Assembly: GCF_028473745.1 (NCBI RefSeq)
Contig: NZ_CP101137.1
Location: 620,001-684,000, forward strand
Source: Streptomyces sp. M92
GTDB lineage: Bacteria; Actinomycetota; Actinomycetes; Streptomycetales; Streptomycetaceae
Direction of reading: 5' to 3'
DNA length: 64,000 nt
A model generated the notes under the pieces. The model was given only the letters and a program-made list of their open reading frames with translations. It was not told where the DNA came from and did not search any database. How positions within the stretch are numbered: the stretch's first letter is position 1; every line of letters begins with the position of its first letter. Shown here one piece after another: positions 17,963 through 26,302 of the stretch. A program made the position numbers and the translations under genes.

Positions 17963-18664
17963 TTGAAGACGGCGGAGACGGCACCCCCGCAGGGTCTGCG
18001 CGAGATGAAGAAGCAGCGCACCCGGGACACCCTGCTGCGCTCCGCCCTCGAGCTGTTCACGGAGCGGGGCTACGAGGCGACGACCGTGGACGACATCGCG
18101 GAGGCGGCCGAGATCTCGCAGCGCACCTTCTTCCGCTACTTCGCCAGCAAGGAGGAGGCCGCCTTCTTCGTGTCACGGCTCGCGGAGTCGCACTTCGTCG
18201 ACGCCGTACGCCGCCGGCCGCCCGAGGAGGCGCCGCTGGACGCGCTGCGTCACGCCCTCGTGGAGAGCTGGGACACCATCGGGGAGGCCGTCGAGCAGCT
18301 CGTTCCGTTGGAGCTGCACATGCGGTTCTACCGGGTGATCGAGTCGACGCCCGCCCTGCTCGCCGCCCACCTGCGGCGCGCCACCGAGCTGGAGGAGGAG
18401 ATCGCCCGCGTCGTCGCCGACCGCGAGCACCTCGACGTCGACACCGACCCCCGGCCCCGCGTGGTCGTGGCCGTCTTCGGGGCGGTCATGAGGGTCACCG
18501 AACGGATCTGGTCGACGCGGGACGACACCGGCCTCGCGGCGCTGCGCGAGCTGACCTCCGCCTACCTCGACCAGGTCGAGCCCGCCCTCACGGGCGACTG
18601 GCGGACCGGGGGGGAATCCAGTGGGAAGGCCGTAGCAACCCCCTGCCGGAAGACCGAAACGTGA
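17963..18664 (+). CDS. TetR family transcriptional regulator
   Basis: A 233-residue regulator with the N-terminal TetR DNA-binding domain: RTRDTLLRSALELFTERGYEATTVDDIAEAAEISQRTFFRYFASKEEAAFF (residues ~20-72). A helical ligand-binding domain follows. The TTG start follows AGGAG at seven bases. Its C-terminal ~20 residues are polar and probably non-conserved. Divergent from the DHA2 exporter gene, it very likely represses that gene and itself, with release by an exporter substrate. The operator candidates are the ACTGACAG repeats in the gap between the two genes. Confidence 0.93.
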   Translation: MKTAETAPPQGLREMKKQRTRDTLLRSALELFTERGYEATTVDDIAEAAEISQRTFFRYFASKEEAAFFVSRLAESHFVDAVRRRPPEEAPLDALRHALVESWDTIGEAVEQLVPLELHMRFYRVIESTPALLAAHLRRATELEEEIARVVADREHLDVDTDPRPRVVVAVFGAVMRVTERIWSTRDDTGLAALRELTSAYLDQVEPALTGDWRTGGESSGKAVATPCRKTET

Positions 18665-18718
18665 TCCGTGTCACTGGATTCACGCGAGACCGTCCCGTTC
18701 TCCTAGTGTGTCCTCCCA

Positions 18719-19927
18719 GTGACTTCCTTCGACACCTCCCCGCAACTCAATGCCTGGCGCGCGCTGCTCGCCCTGGCCGTGGTGTTCGTGATGCTGGCGA
18801 CCACCGGCTGGACCGCCCTGCGCAACCAGCGGGGACCCACGGCCCTCGAAGCGTCGGTCGCGGCCTGGGAGCACGGCCGGATCGACGGACGCCGGCTGCC
18901 CGACGCGCAGTCGGCCCCCGCCCGGCTGGCCCGGTTCTTCGCCTCGCTCTCCGACCGGCAGCGGGGAAGCCTGGCCCGCCGCTACCCCCTCGCCGTCGGC
19001 AACATGAACGGCGCCCCCGTGGACGTGCGCTACCTCGCCAACCGGGCGGCACTGCGCAAGGCACGCGCGGTGGAGCGACTGCGGATGCACGACGAACGCC
19101 TGTCCCCGTCGGGGCAGCGCGAGGCGGGCCGGCGCGCACACCGCTACGACTCCCTGCTGGACCCCGACCGCCACATCCTCGCCTTCGACCCCGCGGGCTC
19201 GGGCAAGGTCGCCGAGGTCTTCGGGAACCTGAACCGCGCCGACCGGGTGTCCGTCGTCGTGCCCGGCGTGGACACCGATCTGCTCACCTTCCAGCGCACC
19301 GTCCGCAAGTACTCGGCGCCCGCGGGCATGGCCGAGTCGCTGTACGCGGCCGAGCACACGGTGAGCCCCAGCACGCGCACCGCCGTGATCGCCTGGGCCG
19401 ACTACACCTCGCCGAGCGGACTCGGCATGGAGGCGGCCACGGCGGCCCGCGCCGAGGACGGCGCCGTCCGGCTGAACGCCCTGCTGCGGGCGCTGCCCGG
19501 CCGGGTCCCGGTCTCCCTCTTCTGCCACAGCTACGGCTCGGTGGTCTGCGGCCTCGCCGCCGACGACCTGCCCGTGCGGGTGACCGACATAGCGGTGGCC
19601 GGCAGCCCCGGCATGCGGGTCGAGAAGGCCGCCCACCTGGACACCTCCGCCCGCGTGTGGGCGATGCGGGACGCCGACGACTGGATCCAGGACGTTCCGT
19701 ACCTGGAGGTCGGCGGCCTCGGACACGGCGCGGACCCGGTGTCCGCCGCGTTCGGTGCGCGGGTGCTGTCCGCGCGGGGCGCCCAGGGGCACAGCGGCTA
19801 CTTCGTGCCGGGCACGGAGAGCCTGCGGAACTTCGCGGAGATCGGCGTTGGCGCATACCGCACGGTCGCCTGCGCCGGAGAGAACGGCACATGCCGGGCG
19901 GGTTTGTCCGAAGCGGTGGCCGCCTGA
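18719..19927 (+). CDS. DUF1023 alpha/beta-hydrolase, membrane-anchored
   Basis: A 402-residue protein with one N-terminal hydrophobic segment (ALLALAVVFVMLATTGWTAL, residues ~14-33), then a DUF1023 alpha/beta-hydrolase domain of the type common in actinobacteria. The nucleophile elbow reads SLFCHSYGSVVCGL with Ser271. A late aspartate/histidine region (GAQGHSGYFVPGTESL) gives the probable catalytic His. It is predicted to face outside the membrane and may act as an esterase or lipase; the substrate is unknown. The GTG start has no ribosome site; TAGTGT at 18704-18709, nine bases before it, suggests a near-leaderless message. Confidence 0.85.
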   Translation: MTSFDTSPQLNAWRALLALAVVFVMLATTGWTALRNQRGPTALEASVAAWEHGRIDGRRLPDAQSAPARLARFFASLSDRQRGSLARRYPLAVGNMNGAPVDVRYLANRAALRKARAVERLRMHDERLSPSGQREAGRRAHRYDSLLDPDRHILAFDPAGSGKVAEVFGNLNRADRVSVVVPGVDTDLLTFQRTVRKYSAPAGMAESLYAAEHTVSPSTRTAVIAWADYTSPSGLGMEAATAARAEDGAVRLNALLRALPGRVPVSLFCHSYGSVVCGLAADDLPVRVTDIAVAGSPGMRVEKAAHLDTSARVWAMRDADDWIQDVPYLEVGGLGHGADPVSAAFGARVLSARGAQGHSGYFVPGTESLRNFAEIGVGAYRTVACAGENGTCRAGLSEAVAA

Positions 19928-19981
19928 CGCGCGTAGAGGTGCAGATACTCCGGTTTGCACAGGGAGGGGACGGAAGAGCTC

Positions 19982-20872
19982 GTGCCGCATACGATGAGCC
20001 GCATGGGTGACGTACTGGCCGGATTTCATGCCGCCTGGGAGTTCGAGTCCGACTCCGTGCTCATCCGCTACGAACGGGGGATTCGAACACCCAAGCTGTT
20101 CCAGGCCCTGGGGGAACGCCGGGTACCTCTGGAGGCGATCGCCGGCGTGACGCTCACGCCCGGCAGGCGCGGCACCGTCGTGCTGCGCGTCGAGCCGCGC
20201 CCGGGCGCCGACCCGCTGATGGAGGCGGCGGCCGGGCAGCTGAAGGAAGCGTGCGACCCGTACCGGCTGGTGCTGCCCGCCGAGCGGGAGGTGCTCGCGG
20301 AGTACTACGCCGACGAGCTGCGCGGGCTGCTGACCGAGTCCGGCAAGACCGAGCGGTACCTGGTGGCGGCGCCCGAGGCGCCGCTGCACTTCAAGGCGTA
20401 CGACGGGAAGGCGTCCTTCGACGGCACGTCGGTGTCCTTCCGGTGGTTCTGGACGGGCGCGTCGTCGGCGAAGTGGAAGGCCGGCGACCAGACGTTCCCG
20501 GTCGTCGGCCTGGGCGGAGTGGAGTGGCGCTCACCCGAGCTGTTCGACGGATACCTGCGGCTGCTGCCGCGGGACGCGTCCGCCACGGCCGCCGTGCCGG
20601 CCGTTCCGCAGGCCGACCAGGACCCCGCCACCGTCGTGTTCGGGCTCGGGTACGGGCCGGTGCACGAGTCACTGCCGTTCGCCGCGGCGGTGCTGGCGGC
20701 GGTGCGGGAGCGGGGCGCGGGCGCCCCGGTGCCGGTGCCCGTGCCGGCGCCTCGGCGGGATCCGGCGGACATCGCCGAGCGGATACGGCATCTCGGGGAG
20801 CTGCATCAGGCGGGGCTGGTGACGGACGAGGAGTTCTCTTCGAAGAAGGCGGAGTTGTTGGCGGAGCTTTGA
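19982..20872 (+). CDS. DUF4429 protein with C-terminal SHOCT domain
   Basis: A protein of about 296 residues. It has two DUF4429 PH-like repeats (GFHAAWEFESDSVLIRYERG, and HFKAYDGKASFDGTSVSFRW near 140) and a short C-terminal SHOCT helix pair (DIAERIRHLGELHQAGLVTDEEFSSKKAELLAEL). SHOCT modules are oligomerisation or targeting elements; the family function is unknown. I chose the GTG at 19982, five bases after GGAAG. In-frame ATGs at 19994 and 20003 lack ribosome sites, but 20003 (MGDVLAGF) best matches the family N-terminus. It stands alone between a hydrolase gene and a convergent aldo-keto reductase gene. Confidence 0.82.
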   Translation: MPHTMSRMGDVLAGFHAAWEFESDSVLIRYERGIRTPKLFQALGERRVPLEAIAGVTLTPGRRGTVVLRVEPRPGADPLMEAAAGQLKEACDPYRLVLPAEREVLAEYYADELRGLLTESGKTERYLVAAPEAPLHFKAYDGKASFDGTSVSFRWFWTGASSAKWKAGDQTFPVVGLGGVEWRSPELFDGYLRLLPRDASATAAVPAVPQADQDPATVVFGLGYGPVHESLPFAAAVLAAVRERGAGAPVPVPVPAPRRDPADIAERIRHLGELHQAGLVTDEEFSSKKAELLAEL

Positions 20873-20950
20873 CGCGTCTGCCGGGTTCGGTTTCGTCGGG
20901 TGCCGGCCGGCTGTGGCTGGCCGCGCAGTTCCCCGCGCCCCTGGGTGTCC

Positions 20951-21967
20951 TCACTCACGCCCGGCAGAAGCGAACGTCATGTCCGCGTAGCGGTCGCCCG
21001 CCACCTTTCCCGCGATCGGATCCAGCAGGGCCAGCTCGGCCTCCGTCAGGACGATCCGGGTCGCCGCCGTGTTCTCCTCCACTCGCGCCGGCTTCCGCGT
21101 GCCCGGGATCGGGACCACCGGCAGGCCGTGCACCGCCGCTCGCTGCTGGACCCAGGCCAGGGCGATCTGGCCGAGGGCGGCGCCGTGGGCCTCGGCGATC
21201 GTGCGGACCGGCTCGAGGAGGGCCGCGTTGGCCGCCGCGTTGTCGCCGGTGAAGCGGGGCTGCTGACGGCGGAAGTCGCCGTCCGTGAGGTCCTGGTCGG
21301 CGTCGGCGAAGGCACCGGTGAGGAAGCCGCGGCCGAGCGGGGAGTACGGGACGAGGGCCACGCCCAGCTCGCGGGCGGCCGGCACCACGCCCGCCTCGAT
21401 GTCCCGGCTGAACAGCGACCACTCCGACTGCACGGCGGCGATCGGGTGGACCGCCTGCGCGGCCCGCAGCTCGTCGCCCGTCACCTCGCTCAGCCCGAGG
21501 TGCTTGACCTTGCCCTCGCGCACGAGGTCGGCCATGACGGCGACGGTCTCCTCGATCGGCACGTTCACGTCGCGCCGGTGCATGTAGTACAGGTCGATGA
21601 CGTCGATGCCGAGGCGCTTCAGGCTGCCCTCGACGGCCTGGCGGACGTACGGCGGGTCGTTGCGGATGATCCGCTTCGTCGGGTCGTCCGGCGGAATGGA
21701 CAGGGCGAACTTGGTCGCGACGACGACCTCGTCGCGGTGGGCCCGGAAGAACGGCGCCAGGAACCGCTCGTTCTCGCCCGCCCCGTACGCGTCGGCCGTG
21801 TCGTACAGCGTGACGCCGAGCTCCAGCGCCCGTTCCAGGGTCGCCCGTGACGCGTCGGCGTCCGGGGGACCGTAGGCGAAGCTCATGCCCATGCAGCCCA
21901 GGCCCTGGACGCCCACCTCGGGGCCGCCGTCGCCGAGCCGCGTCGTCGGGATCCTGCTGTCGGTCAT
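20951..21967 (-). CDS. Aldo/keto reductase
   Basis: A 338-residue NADPH-dependent oxidoreductase with the AKR (beta/alpha)8 fold. The catalytic tetrad is visible: Asp and Tyr in LYDTADAYGAGENE, Lys in VVVATKFAL and His in DLYYMHRRD. The cofactor region near the C-terminus reads VVPIPGTRKPARVEEN. It starts at an ATG that overlaps the stop codon of the MerR gene (ATGA), so the two form a coupled operon controlled by the MerR operator upstream. The AKR13-like family typically reduces aldehydes or quinones; the physiological substrate is unknown. Confidence 0.93.
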   Translation of the reverse strand: MTDSRIPTTRLGDGGPEVGVQGLGCMGMSFAYGPPDADASRATLERALELGVTLYDTADAYGAGENERFLAPFFRAHRDEVVVATKFALSIPPDDPTKRIIRNDPPYVRQAVEGSLKRLGIDVIDLYYMHRRDVNVPIEETVAVMADLVREGKVKHLGLSEVTGDELRAAQAVHPIAAVQSEWSLFSRDIEAGVVPAARELGVALVPYSPLGRGFLTGAFADADQDLTDGDFRRQQPRFTGDNAAANAALLEPVRTIAEAHGAALGQIALAWVQQRAAVHGLPVVPIPGTRKPARVEENTAATRIVLTEAELALLDPIAGKVAGDRYADMTFASAGRE

Positions 21968-22449
21968 CGGGTGCTCTCCTTTTCACGGGCGCGTCCGGCG
22001 TCCCCGTAGAAACTGATCTTCCGGTCGAGTACGGCGAGGGTGTCCTGGAGTTCGGCGATCCGCGTCAGCACGTCGCGGCGCGTGGACTCCAGCAGTTCCC
22101 GCCGGGCGGGGTAGGTGCTCTCGCCCTCGCGCACCAGTTCCGCGTACCGGACCATGTCGGCGACCGGCATGCCGGTCATGCGGAGCTTGCCGACGAGGTC
22201 GAGCCAGTCCAGGTCGCGGTTGCTGTAGCGGCGCTGCCCGGTGTGCGAGCGGTCGATGTGGGACATCAGGCCGATCCGCTCGTACCAGCGCAGGGTGTGG
22301 GCCGTCAGCCCGGTGAAGGCGACGACCTCGCTGATGGTGTAGCGGTCCTGCCCGTCGGGGCGCGGGTGGCGCGGGGGCGGGGCGGAGCAGATGTCCGTTG
22401 TGGTGGAGTCCGGCGCGAGGGTCCCGGCCGTGGTCTGCATCACCGTCAT
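21964..22449 (-). CDS. MerR family transcriptional regulator
   Basis: A 161-residue regulator. After a Pro-rich N-terminal extension of about 30 residues comes the MerR winged helix-turn-helix YTISEVVAFTGLTAHTLRWYERIGLM, the RRYSNRDLDWL wing, and then the dimerisation coiled coil (TRRDVLTRIAELQDTLAVLDRKI). No cysteine cluster for metal binding is present, so the inducer is probably organic or redox related. Starts at 22449 or 22440 are both ATG. It autoregulates, judging by a perfect MerR-type operator in its own promoter, and is co-transcribed with the aldo/keto reductase gene. Confidence 0.92.
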   Translation of the reverse strand: MTVMQTTAGTLAPDSTTTDICSAPPPRHPRPDGQDRYTISEVVAFTGLTAHTLRWYERIGLMSHIDRSHTGQRRYSNRDLDWLDLVGKLRMTGMPVADMVRYAELVREGESTYPARRELLESTRRDVLTRIAELQDTLAVLDRKISFYGDAGRAREKESTR

Positions 22450-22456
22450 GTGCCAC

Positions 22457-22487
22457 ACGCTATGACCTTGGAGTGCACTCCAAGCAA
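22457..22487 (-). promoter_or_regulatory. MerR-type promoter with 19-bp spacer and perfect palindrome
   Basis: The palindrome CTTGGAGTGCACTCCAAG (22467-22484, 18 bp, perfect) sits between TTGCTT (-35; 22487-22482) and TAGCGT (-10; 22462-22457) on the minus strand. The spacer is exactly 19 bp, the signature of MerR-activated promoters. Confidence 0.85.
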
Positions 22488-22533
22488 GCGCGTACGGCGG
22501 GAAAACGGCGGGATGGGCAGGCCCCCGGCTGAT

Positions 22534-22539
22534 TAGCAT
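22534..22539 (+). promoter_or_regulatory. Putative -10 (TAGCAT) for leaderless GNAT mRNA
   Basis: TAGCAT ends exactly 7 nt before the ATG at 22547. An earlier in-frame ATG at 22538 overlaps this box, so 22547 is the better start. Confidence 0.5.
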
Positions 22540-22546
22540 GCCCGGC

Positions 22547-23017
22547 ATGACCCTTGTCCGCCGTGCGCTGCCCGAGGACGCGGAGGAAGTGCTCCGGCTG
22601 CGTCAGCTGATGATCGACTCGCTGGCCCGGTCCGACCCGTCCACCGAGTGGCAGTCCGAGTTTCTGCCCGTGCTGCGCGGCAGGCTGGCCGAGCCGGACG
22701 GCGACTTCGCCGCGTTCGTCGCGGACCACCCGGAGCGCCCGGGGGCGCTGGCCGCCCTGGTGGCCGGGACGCTCGACTACCGCATCGGCGGCGCGGGCAA
22801 CCCGCGGGGCACGGACGGCTACGTCTTCAGCGTCGCCACCGACCCGGACGCACGCCGCCGCGGATACGCGCGCGCCTGCATGGAGGCCCTGCTGGAGTGG
22901 TTCCGCGAGCGCGGCGCCCGACGGGTGCGCCTCACCGCGTCCGCGCAGGCCGAGCCCATGTACGTGTCGATGGGCTTCGCGCCCAAGCCGGACCCCTTGC
23001 TGGAGCTGAGGCTCTGA
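22547..23017 (+). CDS. GNAT family N-acetyltransferase
   Basis: A 156-residue acetyl-CoA-dependent acyltransferase of the GNAT fold. Motif A is visible as VFSVATDPDARRRGYARACMEALLEWF, containing the pyrophosphate-binding RRRGYA. Motif B is RRVRLTASAQAEPMYVSMGFAP. The substrate cannot be deduced. It is followed 18 bp later by a serine hydrolase gene that has its own -10-like box. The start at 22547 rests on the TAGCAT spacing; using 22538 would add three residues. Confidence 0.88.
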   Translation: MTLVRRALPEDAEEVLRLRQLMIDSLARSDPSTEWQSEFLPVLRGRLAEPDGDFAAFVADHPERPGALAALVAGTLDYRIGGAGNPRGTDGYVFSVATDPDARRRGYARACMEALLEWFRERGARRVRLTASAQAEPMYVSMGFAPKPDPLLELRL

Positions 23018-23022
23018 GCGCT

Positions 23023-23028
23023 TAGGCT
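23023..23028 (+). promoter_or_regulatory. Putative -10 (TAGGCT) for leaderless serine hydrolase mRNA
   Basis: TAGGCT lies 7 nt before the ATG at 23036, just after the GNAT stop codon. Confidence 0.5.
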
Positions 23029-23035
23029 CGACGCC

Positions 23036-23857
23036 ATGTCCTTGCAGAGCTTCGCGTTGATCGAGAACTGGCCGGTTCCCTCCGCCTCGGCGGGCGTCGT
23101 GCGCGCCGACGGCACGGTCCTGGGCACGCACGGCCCGGTCTCGCACCGCTTCCCCCTCGCCTCGGTCACCAAGCCGCTCGCGGCGTACGCGGCGCTCGTG
23201 GCGTACGAGGAGGGCGCGATCGAGCTGGACGAGCCCGCCGGGCCGTCCGGGTCGACGGTCCGTCACCTGCTCGCCCACACCTCTGGGCTGGCCTTCGACG
23301 AGCACAAGGTGACCGCCCCTCCCGGGGAGCGCCGGCTGTACTCCAACGCCGGTTTCGAGCAGCTCGGCGACCACATCGCGAAGGCGGCGGACATCCCGTT
23401 CGCTGAGTACGCGCGGCAGGCGGTACTGGAGCCGCTGGGCATGAAGCACACCACTCTCGACGGCTCCCCGGCGAAGGACGGGGTGTCGACGGTCGAGGAC
23501 CTGCTCCGCTTCGCCGCCGAGGTGCAGGCGCCGCGCCTGCTGGACCCGCGCACGGTCGCCGAGGCGATGACGGTCCAGTACCCGGGAACGAAGGGCGTCC
23601 TGCCGGGCTACGGCCACCAGAACCCCAACGACTGGGGCCTCGGCTTCGAGATCCGGGACGGGAAATCCCCCCACTGGACGGGCGCCACCTCCTCGCCGCG
23701 GACCTTCGGCCACTTCGGCCAGTCGGGCACGTTCCTGTGGGTCGACCCGGACGCCGGGCTCGCCTGCGTGGCCCTCACCGACCGCGCCTTCGGGCCGTGG
23801 GCGGTCGAGGTGTGGCCGGCGTTCACGGACGCGGCGCTGGCGGAGGCGCGCGGCTGA
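23036..23857 (+). CDS. Serine hydrolase of the beta-lactamase/esterase family (class C-like)
   Basis: A 273-residue enzyme of the penicillin-binding-protein/class C beta-lactamase fold. The SxxK motif is in FPLASVTKPL (Ser43, Lys46), the YxN motif is RLYSNAGFEQLGDH and the third motif is HFGQSGTFLWVD. There is no signal peptide, so it acts in the cytoplasm; an esterase or peptidase role is more likely than antibiotic hydrolysis. It is shorter than secreted members by their leader and some loops. A TAGGCT box seven bases before the ATG suggests leaderless transcription. It is coupled to the next small gene (start 2 bp after its stop). Confidence 0.88.
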   Translation: MSLQSFALIENWPVPSASAGVVRADGTVLGTHGPVSHRFPLASVTKPLAAYAALVAYEEGAIELDEPAGPSGSTVRHLLAHTSGLAFDEHKVTAPPGERRLYSNAGFEQLGDHIAKAADIPFAEYARQAVLEPLGMKHTTLDGSPAKDGVSTVEDLLRFAAEVQAPRLLDPRTVAEAMTVQYPGTKGVLPGYGHQNPNDWGLGFEIRDGKSPHWTGATSSPRTFGHFGQSGTFLWVDPDAGLACVALTDRAFGPWAVEVWPAFTDAALAEARG

Positions 23858-23858
23858 G

Positions 23859-24269
23859 GTGGGCTACTCCCTGGGCCTCTACCGGTTCTCCGACGGAGAG
23901 TTGGCCGACTTCGACATGGACCTGGTCCGGGCGGTCCTCTCAGCCGTCGCGGCCGTGCCGGAGGGGGTGATCGACTCGGCGACGGAGTACTGGATCCGCG
24001 CCACGGACGGCAGCGAGGCCGAGGTGAGCGTCTCCGGCGGCCTCATCAGTGTGATACGCCCCGAGGCCGGTGCCGTCTGGAAGACCGTCGTCGAGCTGGC
24101 GGACCGGCTCCGCGCGGCGATCCTCCTCCCCGACGGCAGGCTCCTGTGCCGCGCAGAGATGCGCGGACAGCTCCCCGAGGGCATGGAGCACGATGCCGTT
24201 CTCGTGCCGGAGACCACCCTCGCCGCCTTCGAGAGGGCGGCGGGCCCGTTCAGGCACCCGCTGACCTGA
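23859..24269 (+). CDS. Hypothetical protein (136 aa)
   Basis: An acidic-to-neutral 136-residue protein with no family I recognise. It begins VGYSLGLYRFSDGELADFDMDLVRAVL and contains a beta-rich centre (TDGSEAEVSVSGGLISVIRPEAG) and a PDGRLLCRAEMRGQLPEGMEHDAVLVPE segment. No signal peptide or membrane helix. The GTG start is two bases after the serine hydrolase stop, so translational coupling is likely. Codon use (GC-rich third positions throughout) supports a real gene. Confidence 0.7.
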   Translation: MGYSLGLYRFSDGELADFDMDLVRAVLSAVAAVPEGVIDSATEYWIRATDGSEAEVSVSGGLISVIRPEAGAVWKTVVELADRLRAAILLPDGRLLCRAEMRGQLPEGMEHDAVLVPETTLAAFERAAGPFRHPLT

Positions 24270-24287
24270 CGCGCGGCCCCCACCGCG

Positions 24288-24947
24288 TCACCGCCCCGAC
24301 ATCTCCCACACCAGCACCTCGGCCCGTGTCACCGCCACCGCGTCCATCGCCCCGGCGTCCGTGACGCGGGCCGCGTCCCCCGGGCCCAGCGTCTCCCCGC
24401 CCAGCACCACCTCGCCCCGCACCACGTGCACGTACACGCACGCCCCGTCCGGCACCGCCGTCCGCTCCCCCGCCGACAGACGGCGTACGTGGAGCATCGC
24501 GCCGGCCTCCGGGACGGCGTACGGGGTGGAGTCGGCGATGCCGCGGACGATGTCGTAGGCGGGGTCGCCGCCGGGGGCGATCGGGGTGAGCCACATCTGT
24601 ACGAAGGTCAGGGGCGCCGGGCCGTCGTTGCGCTCGACGTGGCGTACGCCGGCCGCCGCGCTGAGGTGCTGGACGTCACCGGCCCGCACGACCGTCTCGT
24701 GGCCCGCGGTGTCCCGGTGGGTCAGCTCGCCCTCCACCACCCACGTGACGATCTCGGTGTGGCTGTGCGGGTGTTCGTCGAAGCCGGCGCCGGGGGCGAG
24801 GCGCTCCTCGTTGCAGGCGATCAGCGAGCCGAAGCGCAGGTTGCCGGGGTCGTAGTGGGGGCCGAAGGAGAAGGCGTGCCGTGTCTCGATCCCGGCCGCC
24901 GGGTCACCGCCCTGGTAGCGCTCGTCGGCGCGCCGTACGTCCATCAC
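24288..24947 (-). CDS. Pirin family protein
   Basis: A bicupin protein of about 219 residues. The N-terminal cupin has the metal-ligand pattern FDEHPHSHTEIVTWVVEGELTHRD (several His), followed by VQHLSAAAGVRHVERN. Pirins bind iron or other metals, and some have quercetinase or regulatory roles. The GTG at 24947 lies seven bases after a TACGGT -10-like box; the ATG at 24944 is an equally valid start. It is divergent from fasR, with about 60 bp between. Function in this organism is not known. Confidence 0.9.
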   Translation of the reverse strand: MMDVRRADERYQGGDPAAGIETRHAFSFGPHYDPGNLRFGSLIACNEERLAPGAGFDEHPHSHTEIVTWVVEGELTHRDTAGHETVVRAGDVQHLSAAAGVRHVERNDGPAPLTFVQMWLTPIAPGGDPAYDIVRGIADSTPYAVPEAGAMLHVRRLSAGERTAVPDGACVYVHVVRGEVVLGGETLGPGDAARVTDAGAMDAVAVTRAEVLVWEMSGR

Positions 24948-24954
24948 GCCGTCC

Positions 24955-24960
24955 ACCGTA
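24955..24960 (-). promoter_or_regulatory. Putative -10 (TACGGT) for leaderless pirin mRNA
   Basis: On the minus strand TACGGT ends 7 nt before the GTG at 24947. Confidence 0.4.
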
Positions 24961-25006
24961 GCCCCGGCGGCACGCGCACCCGTCCCGATAAGGCAGTCTT
25001 GTCCCC

Positions 25007-26212
25007 GTGCCCGAACCCGAAACCAGCAAGCCAGAGCCCGCGGCGCGCGCCGTCCATCCGCACACCGCGACCCTGAAGCGGCTGGAGCAGTCCTCCGGAT
25101 CGCTCGCCGCTCAGGCCATCGCGCGCATGGACGAGACCCTGCCGTGGTACCGGGCCATGCCGCCGGAGAACCGTTCCTGGATCGGGCTGGTGGCCCAGGC
25201 GGGCATCGCCGCGTTCACCGAGTGGTTCCGGCGGCCGGACGCGCCCCAGGCCATCTCCACCGACGTCTTCGGCACCGCGCCGCGCGAGCTGACCCGGGCG
25301 ATCACCCTGCGGCAGACCGTGGAGATGGTGCGGACCACCATCGAGGTGATGGAGTCCGCCATCGACGAGGTCGCCGCGCCCGGTGACGAGTCGGTGCTGC
25401 GCGAGGCGCTGCTCGTGTACGCCCGGGAGATCGCCTTCGCGACCGCCCAGGTGTACGCGCAGGCCGCCGAGGCACGGGGTGCCTGGGACGCGCGGCTGGA
25501 GTCGCTGGTGGTGAACGCCGTGCTCAGCGGGGAGGCCGACGAGGGGGCCGTGTCCCGGGCGGCCGCGCTGGGGTGGAACTCGCCCGAGCATGTCTGTGTC
25601 GTCCTCGGCACCGCGCCGGACGGGGACTCCGAGCTGACCGTGGAGGCGATCCGGCGGGCGGCGCGGCACGCCAAGCTCCAGGTGCTGACCGGGGTGCTCG
25701 GGGACCGGCTGGTGGTGATCGCGGGCGGCAGCGACAACCCGCTCGCCGTCGCCAAGTCGCTGATCGGGCCGTTCGCGCAGGGGCCGGTGGTGGCCGGTCC
25801 GGTGGTGCCCGACCTGCTCGCCGCGACCCGGTCCGCGCAGGCCGCCGCCGCCGGTCTCAAGGCCTGCACCGCCTGGCAGGACGCCCCGCGCCCGGTGCTG
25901 GCGGACGATCTGCTGCCGGAGCGCGCGATCGCCTCCGACCCCTCGGCCCGCGTGCAGCTGGTGGAGGAGATCTACAGGCCACTGGAGGAAGCCGGGGCGG
26001 CGCTGCTGGAAACACTCAGCGTCTATCTCGAACAGGCGAGCAGCCTCGAAGGGGCCGCCCGGATGCTCTTCGTTCACCCGAACACCGTGCGCTACCGGCT
26101 CCGACGTGTGACTGACGTCACCGGTTGGTCACCCTCTGATGTACGGTCTGCGTTCACACTGCGGATCGCGCTCATCCTGGGGCGTCTGGCCGATGGAGAT
26201 CCGCAACTCTAG
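25007..26212 (+). CDS. fasR: FasR, PucR-type activator of fatty acid synthesis genes
   Basis: A 401-residue regulator with a PucR/CdaR architecture. The last ~60 residues hold the helix-turn-helix (SSLEGAARMLFVHPNTVRYRLRRVTDVTG). In Streptomyces coelicolor the gene in this position, directly before fabD, encodes FasR, which activates the fab operon and so sets membrane fatty acid and storage lipid synthesis. Synteny plus domain make the assignment strong. The GTG start has no ribosome site; CAGTCT seven bases before it could be a weak -10. The gap to fabD contains a GGGGGT/ACCCCC inverted repeat that could be its operator or a weak attenuator. Confidence 0.93.
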   Translation: MPEPETSKPEPAARAVHPHTATLKRLEQSSGSLAAQAIARMDETLPWYRAMPPENRSWIGLVAQAGIAAFTEWFRRPDAPQAISTDVFGTAPRELTRAITLRQTVEMVRTTIEVMESAIDEVAAPGDESVLREALLVYAREIAFATAQVYAQAAEARGAWDARLESLVVNAVLSGEADEGAVSRAAALGWNSPEHVCVVLGTAPDGDSELTVEAIRRAARHAKLQVLTGVLGDRLVVIAGGSDNPLAVAKSLIGPFAQGPVVAGPVVPDLLAATRSAQAAAAGLKACTAWQDAPRPVLADDLLPERAIASDPSARVQLVEEIYRPLEEAGAALLETLSVYLEQASSLEGAARMLFVHPNTVRYRLRRVTDVTGWSPSDVRSAFTLRIALILGRLADGDPQL

Positions 26213-26222
26213 GCTTTTTGTC

Positions 26223-26241
26223 GGGGGTCTACAAAACCCCC
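26223..26241 (+). promoter_or_regulatory. Inverted repeat in the fasR-fabD gap
   Basis: GGGGGT (26223-26228) and ACCCCC (26236-26241) flank CTACAAA. It lies about 60 bp before fabD, where FasR control of the fab operon is expected. It could be an operator half-site pair or a weak RNA hairpin. Confidence 0.4.
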
Positions 26242-26302
26242 TCGTGTTCTATGTCCCTGTCCTCACGGGCGGCCGCGCCCGTCCTCAAGAGAGAGTGTGA
26301 GA

